64,000 nt of DNA, from NCBI RefSeq assembly GCF_003112575.1, contig NZ_BEWC01000002.1, positions 310,001-374,000 on the forward strand, given 5' to 3'. The position numbers were made by a program, and so were the translations under genes. This document shows positions 45,897 through 53,927 of this stretch, piece by piece. The notes under the pieces are model-generated. The model made no database searches. It saw only the letters and a program-made list of their open reading frames with translations, and was not told the origin of the DNA. Each line of letters begins with the position of its first letter. The stretch's first letter is position 1. The stretch is from Streptomyces ardesiacus. Lineage in GTDB: Bacteria; Actinomycetota; Actinomycetes; Streptomycetales; Streptomycetaceae.

Positions 45897-47322
45897 GGGC
45901 CACCTCCGCCTGGCCGAGGCCGACCTGGAGGTCCAGGTCGAGGGTGCCGGCGTCCTTGCCGCCCTTGGCGGGGGGCAGGGTGATCTCCTTGTGCTTGCCC
46001 GGTGCCACGTCCACGTCCTTCCCGTCGTCGCCGGGGAGCTGGATGTCGCCCACGCCCACCTCGACGCTCAGCAGCACGGTCACGTCCTGCGGCACGACGA
46101 CCCGTATGCGGCCCATGCCCACCTCCGCCCGGGTGGTCACCGTCTGCCCCTCGGCGAGGTCCAGCCGGGACAGGTCGAGGGTGCCGCTGCCCGCGCCCAC
46201 CTCGTACTGGTCGCGTACGTCGGCCGCCACCAGGGGCTTCCAGGTGGTCCGCACCCATTCGGTGCCGACGTTCTCCGGCACCGCGGTCGACGCGGCCAGC
46301 AGGCCCGCCGTGACGATCGCCAGGAAGACCGAGCCGGCTCCCGTACGTCCGAGGAAGGCGCTGACCGCGATACCGAGGCCGAAGACGGCGAGCGCGCACG
46401 CCAGGCCGGTCTGCAGACTGGCGCCGAGCGGGTGCTGGTCCCAGGTCAGCCGGGTCCCGAGGAACCCGGCGAGCAGGGCGAGGAGGAACACCCAGCCGCC
46501 GATGCCGTGGGGGCCGCGTGTCCGCGCGGATGGGGAGCACCGGTCGTCCGCGAGCTTGTGGTCGCGGCGGCCCGGGATGCCGCGACCGATGTTGACGGCC
46601 GCCGCGACGTCCCGCTCCAGGGGGTCCGGCGGGCCCCACATGTATCCGGTGCCGCCGTCGTGGGTGCCGTCCTTGACGATCGGGTCGCGCCACCAGGAGG
46701 GCCAGGTGTACATGATCGGGGGCGCCTTGGCCTCGGGCGGCGCGTCGGCGGCGGCCTGGGCCGCGAGCGGGTCCGGTTCCGGCGTCCTGCGCTGCCGCGA
46801 CCAGTAGCCCGCGCCCGCGAGGAGGAGCGAGAGGACCACGGCGAAGGTCAGCACCCCGCCGTTGCGCAGCATGGTGAGGAAGATCCCGCAGCCGACCAGG
46901 GCGAAGAGCACGGCCGCCAGTGCCTGGCCGTCGACCCGGCCGGTCAGCAGCTTGCGCACCTCGTTCTCCTCCTCGTCGTCGTAGGGGACGAAGAGCCAGA
47001 CGAAGCCGTAGAAGATGAGGCCGATGCCGCCGGTCGCGGAGAGCACGGCGAGCGTGATCCGGAAGATCACCGGATCCAGGTCGCACTGCCGCCCGAGGCC
47101 GGCGCACACACCGGCGAGCGACTTGTGCCGCCGGTCGCGCCGGAACCGGTGCGGCGGCCCGGGGGCGTCCGCGCCGCCCGCGGTGCCCGCGTCGGACGGG
47201 GAGCCCGAGCCGCCCGCGCCGGCGTCCGCGGCGGGCGCGGCATCCCGCGGCCCGGCGCCCTGCGCGGGGCGCGGGCCGGAGCCGGGTCCCGGACCCGTCG
47301 CGGCGTGCTCGTGATCTGTCAT
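45883..47322 (-). CDS. PspC-domain membrane protein with LiaF-like C-terminus
   Basis: A 479-residue protein: Gly/Pro/Ala-rich start, PspC domain (about 60-115; HKSLAGVCAGLGRQCDLDPVIFRITLAVLSATGG), further membrane helices, and a C-terminal beta-helix-like domain (YEVGAGSGTLDLSRLDLAEGQT; GDIQLPGDDGKDVDVAPG) like LiaF/DUF2154 proteins. LiaF-type proteins hold the LiaS kinase in check in Gram-positive envelope stress. Divergent from a PspC-histidine kinase gene, with phased repeats in the promoter region. Confidence 0.87.
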   Translation of the reverse strand: MTDHEHAATGPGPGSGPRPAQGAGPRDAAPAADAGAGGSGSPSDAGTAGGADAPGPPHRFRRDRRHKSLAGVCAGLGRQCDLDPVIFRITLAVLSATGGIGLIFYGFVWLFVPYDDEEENEVRKLLTGRVDGQALAAVLFALVGCGIFLTMLRNGGVLTFAVVLSLLLAGAGYWSRQRRTPEPDPLAAQAAADAPPEAKAPPIMYTWPSWWRDPIVKDGTHDGGTGYMWGPPDPLERDVAAAVNIGRGIPGRRDHKLADDRCSPSARTRGPHGIGGWVFLLALLAGFLGTRLTWDQHPLGASLQTGLACALAVFGLGIAVSAFLGRTGAGSVFLAIVTAGLLAASTAVPENVGTEWVRTTWKPLVAADVRDQYEVGAGSGTLDLSRLDLAEGQTVTTRAEVGMGRIRVVVPQDVTVLLSVEVGVGDIQLPGDDGKDVDVAPGKHKEITLPPAKGGKDAGTLDLDLQVGLGQAEVARAAS

Positions 47323-47362
47323 GAGTCCATGGTGACGGGCGCGGCGCCGTGACGGCAGTCGG

Positions 47363-47475
47363 TTCGACCCTGGTCGGACCCTGATATCGGCCCTGACTCC
47401 GGGCCCGGGAGGCGTTCGAGCCCCCGGCCGTCCTCCGCGGCTCGAAGATCAGGGGAGAGTGGGGGAACGACCCTG
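47363..47475 (+). promoter_or_regulatory. Phased CCCTGA repeats in the divergent PspC promoter region
   Basis: Core CCCTG at 47368, 47379 and 47391 (spacing 11 and 12 bp, preceded by TCGA/CGGA/TCGG), an inverted TCAGGG at 47449-47454 and another CCCTGA at 47471. Repeats on one face of the helix between divergent genes suggest an operator for the response regulator encoded at 48802. Confidence 0.6.
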
Positions 47476-47512
47476 ATGCCCCGGCTCCCGCACCCGTGTG
47501 AGTATCGATGTC

Positions 47513-48805
47513 ATGCCGGAAGCCGCAGCAGCACCCGTCGTCGAACCGCGGCCGCCGCGCAAGCTCTACCGCAGCAGCGACGGACGCTGGCTCGGTGGCG
47601 TGGCGCGGGGGCTCGCCGGGCATCTCGGGCTGCCCGTCATCTGGGTCCGGTTCGCCTTCGTCGGGCTGTTCATGGCCGACGGTCTGGGCGCGCTGCTGTA
47701 CGCGGCCTTCTGGTTCTTCGTGCCGCTGGGCGTCGGGGGCGTGGAGGCGCGGAAGCCCCCGTCCCTCGTCACCTCCGAGACCGCGCCCGACGGCCGCCGC
47801 CGGCTCGTCGCCCGCAAGCCGGACAAGGGGCAGATGGTCGCCCTGCTCCTCATGGTCGTCGTGGCCCTGGTCTTCGTGGGCAACGTCGACCTCGGCGGCG
47901 GGGCCAAGGCCTACCTCTGGCCGACCGTGCTCGTCGGCGCCGGCGTCGCCCTCGTCTGGCGCCAGGCGGACAACGCGCGCCGGGCCCGCTGGGCCGAGGT
48001 GGGGCGTCACCGCCGCACCGTCACCCTGCTGCGTTCCGTGGCAGGCGTCCTGCTGGTGACGGCCGGCGTCACCGGCATCTTCGTCCTCCAGGGATCCGCC
48101 GCCCACCTCGGCTCGGTCCTCCAGGCGGCCCTCGCCGTCCTCGTCGGGATAACGCTCCTGGCCGGTCCCTACCTGGTGCGGATGACGCAGGACCTCTCCG
48201 AGGAGCGGCTGATGCGCATCCGTGCGCAGGAGCGCGCCGAGGTCGCCGCCCACGTCCACGACTCGGTGCTGCACACCCTGACCCTGATCCAGCGCAGCGC
48301 GGAGAACGCGGGGGAGGTGCGCCGCCTGGCCCGGGCCCAGGAGCGCGACCTGCGCGCCTGGCTCTACAAGCCCGAGGGCAACGGCAAGGACGAGGACGAC
48401 GAGCCCACCACCCTCGCCGAGGCCGTCCGGCGCAACGCCGCGGAGGTCGAGGACAAGCACGGCGTCCCCCTCGAGGTGGTCGTCGTCGGCGACTGCCCGC
48501 TCGACGAGAGGACCAGCGCACAGATGCAGGCCGCGCGCGAAGCGATGGTGAACGCGGCCAAGTACGGTGGCGAGGGCGGCGCCGTACAGGTCTTCGCCGA
48601 AGTCGAGGGCAGGACGGTCTTCGTGTCCGTCCGGGACCGCGGCCCCGGCTTCGACCTCGACTCGATACCCGCCGACCGCATGGGCGTCAGAGAATCGATC
48701 ATCGGCCGCATGGAGCGCAACGGCGGTACGGCGCGGCTGCGCGCCGTGCCGGACGGCGGCACGGAGGTCGAACTGGAAATGGAGAGGGCGGAGAAGACGT
48801 CATGA
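47513..48805 (+). CDS. PspC-domain sensor histidine kinase (LiaS/NarX-like)
   Basis: A 430-residue kinase: N-terminal PspC domain (LYRSSDGRWLGGVARGLAGHLGLPVIWVRFAFV), membrane helices, HisKA_3 phosphoacceptor region with HVHDSVLHTLTLIQ (His near 246), and an ATPase domain (AAREAMVNAAKYGG; DRGPGFDLDSIPADRMGVRESI). Partner response regulator overlaps its stop (ATGA). Kinase, regulator and divergent PspC/LiaF-like protein form an envelope-stress three-component set. GTG at 47498 is an alternative start. Confidence 0.9.
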   Translation: MPEAAAAPVVEPRPPRKLYRSSDGRWLGGVARGLAGHLGLPVIWVRFAFVGLFMADGLGALLYAAFWFFVPLGVGGVEARKPPSLVTSETAPDGRRRLVARKPDKGQMVALLLMVVVALVFVGNVDLGGGAKAYLWPTVLVGAGVALVWRQADNARRARWAEVGRHRRTVTLLRSVAGVLLVTAGVTGIFVLQGSAAHLGSVLQAALAVLVGITLLAGPYLVRMTQDLSEERLMRIRAQERAEVAAHVHDSVLHTLTLIQRSAENAGEVRRLARAQERDLRAWLYKPEGNGKDEDDEPTTLAEAVRRNAAEVEDKHGVPLEVVVVGDCPLDERTSAQMQAAREAMVNAAKYGGEGGAVQVFAEVEGRTVFVSVRDRGPGFDLDSIPADRMGVRESIIGRMERNGGTARLRAVPDGGTEVELEMERAEKTS

Positions 48806-49548
48806 GCGACCCGACCGAGGCGAACGGAACGGCGGGAGCGGGCGAGGCGGCCCGGCCCGCGCAGCCTGCCGGAGACGGCGCGGGGGAGCGCCGGGTGCGC
48901 GTGGTGCTCGTCGACGACCACCGCATGTTCCGCACCGGCGTCCAGGCCGAGATCGGCCAGACCGCCGAGACCGGCGTCGAGGTCGTCGGCGAGGCCGCCG
49001 ACGTCGACCAGGCGGTCACCGTCATCACCGCGACCCGCCCCGAGGTCGTACTCCTCGACGTCCACCTCCCCGGCGGCGGCGGGGTCGAGGTGCTGCGCCG
49101 CTGCGCCCCCCTGATGAGCGACACCGAGCGGCCCGTCCGCTTCCTCGCCCTCTCCGTCTCGGACGCGGCGGAGGACGTGATCGGGGTCATCCGCGGCGGC
49201 GCCCGCGGCTACGTCACGAAGACCATCACCGGCACGGACCTGGTCAACTCGGTCTTCCGGGTCCAGGAGGGCGACGCCGTCTTCTCCCCGCGCCTGGCCG
49301 GCTTCGTCCTCGACGCGTTCGCCTCCACCGACGCCCCTCCGGTCGACGAGGACCTCGACCGGCTCACCCAGCGCGAGCGCGAGGTGCTGCGCCTGATCGC
49401 CCGCGGCTACGCGTACAAGGAGATCGCCAAGCAGCTCTACATCTCGGTGAAGACGGTCGAGTCCCACGTCTCGGCGGTCCTGCGCAAGCTCCAGCTCTCC
49501 AACCGGCACGAGCTGACACGGTGGGCGACGGCCCGACGGCTGGTGTGA
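48802..49548 (+). CDS. LuxR/NarL-type response regulator (LiaR-like)
   Basis: A 248-residue regulator with a disordered 30-residue start, receiver domain (VVLVDDHRMFRTG; phosphoacceptor Asp86 in VVLLDVHLPG; Lys in GYVTKTI) and C-terminal helix-turn-helix (LTQREREVLRLIARGYAYKEIA; SVKTVESHVSAVLRKLQL). ATG overlaps the kinase stop. It probably binds the phased repeats at 47363-47475. Confidence 0.92.
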   Translation: MSDPTEANGTAGAGEAARPAQPAGDGAGERRVRVVLVDDHRMFRTGVQAEIGQTAETGVEVVGEAADVDQAVTVITATRPEVVLLDVHLPGGGGVEVLRRCAPLMSDTERPVRFLALSVSDAAEDVIGVIRGGARGYVTKTITGTDLVNSVFRVQEGDAVFSPRLAGFVLDAFASTDAPPVDEDLDRLTQREREVLRLIARGYAYKEIAKQLYISVKTVESHVSAVLRKLQLSNRHELTRWATARRLV

Positions 49549-49570
49549 CCGGTGCCGCGGCCGGCGCCTC

Positions 49571-50626
49571 TCACACCACCCGCGCAGCTCCCTCGAACGG
49601 CATCTCGTCGACCGGGGCGACGCGCACCGGTGCCGACGGGTTCGGGGCGTGGATCATCCGGCCGTTGCCGACGTAGATGCCGACGTGGCTGATGCCGGAG
49701 TAGAAGAAGACCAGGTCGCCGGGGAGGAGTTCGGACCGGGAGACGCGGCGGCCCGCGCCGATCTGGGCGTAGGTCGTGCGGGGGAGGGAGACGCCCGCGG
49801 CGCGGTAGGCGGCCTGGGTGAGGCCCGAGCAGTCGAAGGCGTTCGGGCCGGTGGCGCCCCACACGTAGGGGCTGCCGAGCTTCTGGTAGGCGTAGGCGAC
49901 GGCCGCCGCCGCGCGGGAGTTGGGGGCCTGGGCGGAGGCGGACAGACCCTCCCTGGGGCCGGGTGAAGAGGCGCGGGAGGCACGGTTGCCTGCTCCCTCA
50001 CCGGCGCCGGTGCGTTCCTGGACGGTCAGCCGGGACAGCAGGCGGCGGGCCTCGGCCAGCTTGCCGGTGACGGTCTCGCGGTGGCGTTTCAGCTCCGCAC
50101 GGCGCGACTTCAGCGAGGTCACCTCGATGCGGGCGGCGCCGCGCAGTTGCTGGATGTCGCGGAGTTCCTCGCGCACGTGGCCCACCGTCGCCTTCTGCCG
50201 GCTGCCCGCGCGCTCGGCGAAGGCGGCGCCGTCGAGATACCGGTCCGGGTCGGAGGAGAGTGCCAGTTGCAGCGCCGGGTCCAGGCCGCCGCTGCGGTAC
50301 TGCGCCGCCGCGACCGAACCGAGCGCCTCCCGCGCCGAGTTCAGCCGGTCCTCCTTGCGGGCGGCCTCGTCCCGCAGCTTCTCCAGGCGCCGTTCGGCGG
50401 CGTCGGCCTTCTCCTTCGCGCCGTTGTACTTCTCCGTGGCCGCCTCGGCCTCCTGGTAGAGCTGGTCCACTTTGGCCCGGACCTGCGCCGCCGTCGGCTG
50501 CGGATCGGCGTGCACGGTCCCGCCCAGCCCCGTCGCGGTGGCCGCGCCCGCGAGGGTGATCGTGGCCGCCGTACGGGCTCTGCCGCCGCCCGTCGCGCGC
50601 CGTCGGGGCCTGCGGTGCGTTCCCAC
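49571..50626 (-). CDS. Secreted NlpC/P60 cell-wall hydrolase 1
   Basis: A 351-residue protein: basic signal peptide ending near TVHA-DPQ, coiled coil (about 45-205), linker, and NlpC/P60 domain with catalytic Cys in NAFDCSGLTQ (about 265), His in SGISHVGIYVG and the third residue His in MIHAP. Such enzymes cut the D-Glu-diaminopimelate bond in peptidoglycan. GTG at 50626. The upstream gap 50627-50934 (308 bp) shows no riboswitch, unlike the second copy at 52307. Confidence 0.93.
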   Translation of the reverse strand: MGTHRRPRRRATGGGRARTAATITLAGAATATGLGGTVHADPQPTAAQVRAKVDQLYQEAEAATEKYNGAKEKADAAERRLEKLRDEAARKEDRLNSAREALGSVAAAQYRSGGLDPALQLALSSDPDRYLDGAAFAERAGSRQKATVGHVREELRDIQQLRGAARIEVTSLKSRRAELKRHRETVTGKLAEARRLLSRLTVQERTGAGEGAGNRASRASSPGPREGLSASAQAPNSRAAAAVAYAYQKLGSPYVWGATGPNAFDCSGLTQAAYRAAGVSLPRTTYAQIGAGRRVSRSELLPGDLVFFYSGISHVGIYVGNGRMIHAPNPSAPVRVAPVDEMPFEGAARVV

Positions 50627-50934
50627 CTGCGATCCACGTCCTTCCGTACGACTCGACTCCGGCGCCCGCCGGGTCGGCTCCGGTCCGCTCCGGCTGCCTG
50701 GGCCAGGACGCTAGGCGGGTCGGTAACGGTCCGGTGACGGGATGCGCGGAAGTGGCGGGACCAGATCGCGCGGCGACCGCAAGTGATCGCCGGCTGCTCC
50801 AGGGCCCGCCCTCTTCACACAGGGTGATGACCGATGTGCCGGACCGTGGGCGCGCGGGGCGCGGGAGCTGTTATGGGGGTGCCGGGGCAGGCCGGTGTCC
50901 GGGCGCTTTCCGGCGCTCATTAGGCTCCGGCCCC

Positions 50935-51288
50935 ATGGACGTACTCATCCACATCTTCGTCGGTCTGCACATCATCGGCATCGCCGCCCTGCTCGGCGGC
51001 TTCCTGACCCAGATGAAGGCGATGGGCCGGGGCGCGGCCCGGTTCACCCCCGCGATGCTGCACGGCGCGCTGACGATGCTGGTCACCGGGGCGGTCCTGG
51101 TCGGCCTCAACCAGGCCCAGGACTACTCCGTCGACAACGTCAAGATCGGCGTGAAGCTCGCCGTGCTGATCGTGATCCTCGGCCTGGTCTACGTGAAGCG
51201 CGACGAGGAGAAGGTGGACAAGCCGCTGTTCGGCCTGGTGGGCGTGCTGACCCTGGTCAACGTCTTCATCGCGGTGCTGTGGACCTGA
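50935..51288 (+). CDS. Small integral membrane protein, conserved in Streptomyces
   Basis: A 117-residue protein with four membrane helices (MDVLIHIFVGLHIIGIAALLGG; HGALTMLVTGAVLVGL; IGVKLAVLIVILGLVYV; VGVLTLVNVFIAVLW). No function known to me. A TAGGCT about eight bases before the ATG and no ribosome site suggest a leaderless mRNA. Its last 23 bases overlap the convergent TDT-family gene. Confidence 0.83.
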   Translation: MDVLIHIFVGLHIIGIAALLGGFLTQMKAMGRGAARFTPAMLHGALTMLVTGAVLVGLNQAQDYSVDNVKIGVKLAVLIVILGLVYVKRDEEKVDKPLFGLVGVLTLVNVFIAVLWT

Positions 51289-52279
51289 CCGCTCCCGCGT
51301 CCGCCCGCGCGGACCGCAGCTCGGTCCGGGCCCGTACGGCCGCCCCCGCCGCGACCGCCAGCCACCCGGCCACCGCGATCCACGTCAGCGCCCGGCCGGG
51401 CGCGTCCAGCCACGGGACGTCGACGGCGGCGGCCACCGACAGCGTCGCCGCCGCCGTCATGCCGAGCGGGAAGACCGTCGACCAGCGGCGTACGTCGTAG
51501 CGCGGACGGGGCCAGGCGATCTCGGCGGCCAGGAGCACGGCGTACCAGGCCAGGTCGAGGGCGAGCAGGAACACGGTCAGGTCGTGCAGGACGGCCTGGT
51601 CGTCGCCGTTCCACAGGTACATGCCGGTCCCCGCCGCCGCGAGCAGCTTGGCCCCGGCGAGGGCCGAGATGGCGAGCGCGCCGCCGGCCACCCAGTGGTC
51701 CCCGGAGCCCCGGGCCACCTGCCGCAGGTCGAAGCGGAACAGCGCGATCAGATAGAGCACGATCCCCAGCCAGAACGGCAGCAGCGCCGCGTGCGCCAGC
51801 CACGGCGTCGAGGTGGCCGCGGACAGCGTCGCGGCGAGCACGGCGAGCCCCTCCGTGGCCACGCAGCCCAGGAACACCGCCCCGGGCATCCGCCGCCCCC
51901 AGTGCCGCACCACCAGGAACAGCAGCCACGGCCACAGCAGGGCCGCCAGCCCCAGCAGCACCGCCGCCAGGAGCGACCAGCCGAGCAGCGAGAAACGGGT
52001 GCCGACCACGGTCGTCGCGGCGACGGCGGTCAGCGCACCCGGCGTCCCGGCCCGCTCCGTCCACTGCGTCCGGTCCGCGAGCAGCAGGTGGACGAAGTTC
52101 GCCGCCAGGGTCAGCCAGGCGACACAGGCCAGGGCCAGGGCGATCCGGGACAGGACCTCGTGGCCCGTCAGATGCAGGGCGACCGACACGATGCCGGTCG
52201 CCATCACCGCGGCACCGGCCGCCGGTGGACGCTGCGCCCACCAGGTGCGCAGCGCGGAGGGATGGGTGGCCGATGACAT
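51266..52279 (-). CDS. TDT-family transporter-like membrane protein
   Basis: A 337-residue protein with about ten helices resembling the tellurite-resistance/dicarboxylate transporter (TDT) family: PAAGAAVMATGIVSVALHLTG at the start, LLGWSLLAAVLLGLAALLW, LPFWLGIVLYLIALFRFD, TVFPLGMTAAATLSVAAA. These carry organic anions or related solutes. Substrate not inferable. The 3' end overlaps the convergent small membrane gene. Confidence 0.82.
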   Translation of the reverse strand: MSSATHPSALRTWWAQRPPAAGAAVMATGIVSVALHLTGHEVLSRIALALACVAWLTLAANFVHLLLADRTQWTERAGTPGALTAVAATTVVGTRFSLLGWSLLAAVLLGLAALLWPWLLFLVVRHWGRRMPGAVFLGCVATEGLAVLAATLSAATSTPWLAHAALLPFWLGIVLYLIALFRFDLRQVARGSGDHWVAGGALAISALAGAKLLAAAGTGMYLWNGDDQAVLHDLTVFLLALDLAWYAVLLAAEIAWPRPRYDVRRWSTVFPLGMTAAATLSVAAAVDVPWLDAPGRALTWIAVAGWLAVAAGAAVRARTELRSARADAGAVRSTAPR

Positions 52280-52306
52280 GCCGCCGATGCTAGAGACCCG
52301 TACCGA

Positions 52307-53482
52307 TCAGGCCGGGCGCACCACGCTGTAGATGGACGACTCCCCGTCGTAGAAGATCGACTCCTCGCGGACGTACGCGCCCGGCTTCGGGGCGTGGATC
52401 ATCATGCCGTCGCCGATGTACAGGCCGACGTGGCTGATGTCGTCGTAGAAGAAGACGAGGTCACCGGGTTGTGCCTGGGAGACGGGGACGGTCGTGCCGG
52501 CGTTGACCTGGTCGTAGGTGACGCGCGGCAGCGTCACGCCCGCGGCCTTCCAGGCGGCCTGGGTCAGGCCCGAGCAGTCGTAGGAGCCGGGGCCCGTGGC
52601 GCCCCAGACGTACGGTTTGCCGATCTGGGCGCGGGCGAAGGCGATCGCCTTCTCGGCCTGGGTGCCGTTCGAGGTCTCCGGCGTCGACGGGCCCGAGGAA
52701 CCCGTGCCGGTGGAGGTTCCCGGGGATCCGGTGCCGCTCTCCTGCTTCCGGGCGGCCTCCGCCTGCCGTTCGCGCTCGGCCTCCTGCTTCTTCGCCAGCT
52801 CGGCGGCCTTGCGTTCGGCCTCCTCCTGCTTCTTCTTCTCGATCGCCGCCAGCCGGGCCTTCTCCTCGGCGGTCAGCTCCGACAGCAGCTCCCGCGCGGT
52901 GGCCAGCTTCTTCTGGACGGTCGCCTTGGCCGTCCTCAGGTCGTTCTGCGAGGCGGTGAGCGTCTCGAGGCTCTCGGTGGCCTCCCGCCGCTTCTTCATC
53001 GTCTCGGACTGCTGGGTGACGTAGTCGTCGACGGCGCTCTTCTGCCGGCCGGTGAGCCGGTCCATGAGCTGGTTCTGGTCGAAGTAGTCCTGCGGCGAGT
53101 CCGCGAGCAGGAGGGTCGCGGTCTCCGGGACCGAGGCGCCCGTGCGGTACTGGGCGGACGCGAAGGAACCCAGCTCGTCGCGCGCGTCGTTGAGCTTCTG
53201 GGTGCGCCGGGCCACGTCGTCGAGGAGGTCGTCGACCTTCTTGCGCTGCTTGGAGGTCTTCTCCTTGGCCGCGTTGTACTTCTCGGTCGCCGAACCGGCC
53301 TGGCGGTAGAGGTCGTCGACCTTCTTCTGGACCTCTTCGAGGGTCGGCCGGTCGTCCGAGGGCGTGGCGTGGGCCGTCTGGGACAGCAGGGCGACGGAGG
53401 TGAGGGCCGCGGTGGCGAGGGCCGGGGTCCGTATGCCCGCCACGCGGACACCGGTGGGACGCGACTTGCGGTGCGACGCCAA
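52307..53482 (-). CDS. Secreted NlpC/P60 cell-wall hydrolase 2, under a c-di-AMP riboswitch
   Basis: A 391-residue protein: signal peptide (start LASHRKSRP, cleavage near AHA-TPS), coiled coil, an ExxR/Lys-rich helix (EEKARLAAIEKKKQEEAERK), Ser/Thr/Gly linker, and NlpC/P60 domain with Cys in YDCSGLTQ (about 301), His in DISHVGLYIG and MIHAPKPG. A TTG start at 53482 was chosen: GGAAGGAG lies eight bases upstream and family members begin MASHR. The longer open frame covers the riboswitch and is not translated. Confidence 0.93.
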   Translation of the reverse strand: MASHRKSRPTGVRVAGIRTPALATAALTSVALLSQTAHATPSDDRPTLEEVQKKVDDLYRQAGSATEKYNAAKEKTSKQRKKVDDLLDDVARRTQKLNDARDELGSFASAQYRTGASVPETATLLLADSPQDYFDQNQLMDRLTGRQKSAVDDYVTQQSETMKKRREATESLETLTASQNDLRTAKATVQKKLATARELLSELTAEEKARLAAIEKKKQEEAERKAAELAKKQEAERERQAEAARKQESGTGSPGTSTGTGSSGPSTPETSNGTQAEKAIAFARAQIGKPYVWGATGPGSYDCSGLTQAAWKAAGVTLPRVTYDQVNAGTTVPVSQAQPGDLVFFYDDISHVGLYIGDGMMIHAPKPGAYVREESIFYDGESSIYSVVRPA

Positions 53483-53501
53483 GGAGGCGACTCCTTCCAG
53501 T

Positions 53502-53695
53502 GGTCCGCCTACCGGGTTAGCTGTCGGGTTCGGGCGGTGGGTCGGAAGGGTTGCCCTACGGCGGCCCGCCCTCGCGTCTCGCCGAGGGCGGTGCGGCCGA
53601 TTCACCCCAAGGTCTCGGTGGGTCCCCGGCTCCGGGTGCCGCGCGGGCAGGGCCGGACTCGGCGGAGGCCGCACGGCCCGGCGGGGTTCGCCGGT
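53502..53695 (-). ncRNA. ydaO/yuaA-type cyclic di-AMP riboswitch
   Basis: On the - strand the leader carries the ydaO hallmarks: GGGTGAATC near 53600 and, next to the gene, CCGACAGCTAACCCGGTAGG ending at about 53504. Stems such as GCCCTCGG / CGAGGGCGG surround them. These riboswitches sit before rpf and NlpC/P60 genes in actinobacteria and turn off wall hydrolases when c-di-AMP is high. Ends are approximate. Confidence 0.88.
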
Positions 53696-53927
53696 GGGGG
53701 TCGGGCGGCCTGCCCCGCACCGTAGCCAACGCGTGTGGCCGCTGTGAAGGTTGGTGGGTGATATGCCCGATACATTTTCGTGACCTTCCGTGCGGGCGTC
53801 CCGGGGCCGGCCGTCGGCGTCACTCTTCGTGTCCCGGCCGGTCGCGGGGCGTGCCCGGCCAGGGAACGCCGGGCATTTTCCGGGGTGGCACCGGGTTGTC
53901 GGTGGGGCGCCCTAGACTCGGAGAGCG

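Noticed and set aside
49571..53482. Second riboswitch before the first NlpC/P60 gene
   Set aside because: The upstream region of the 49571 gene lacks the GCTAACCCGG and GGGTGAATC motifs.
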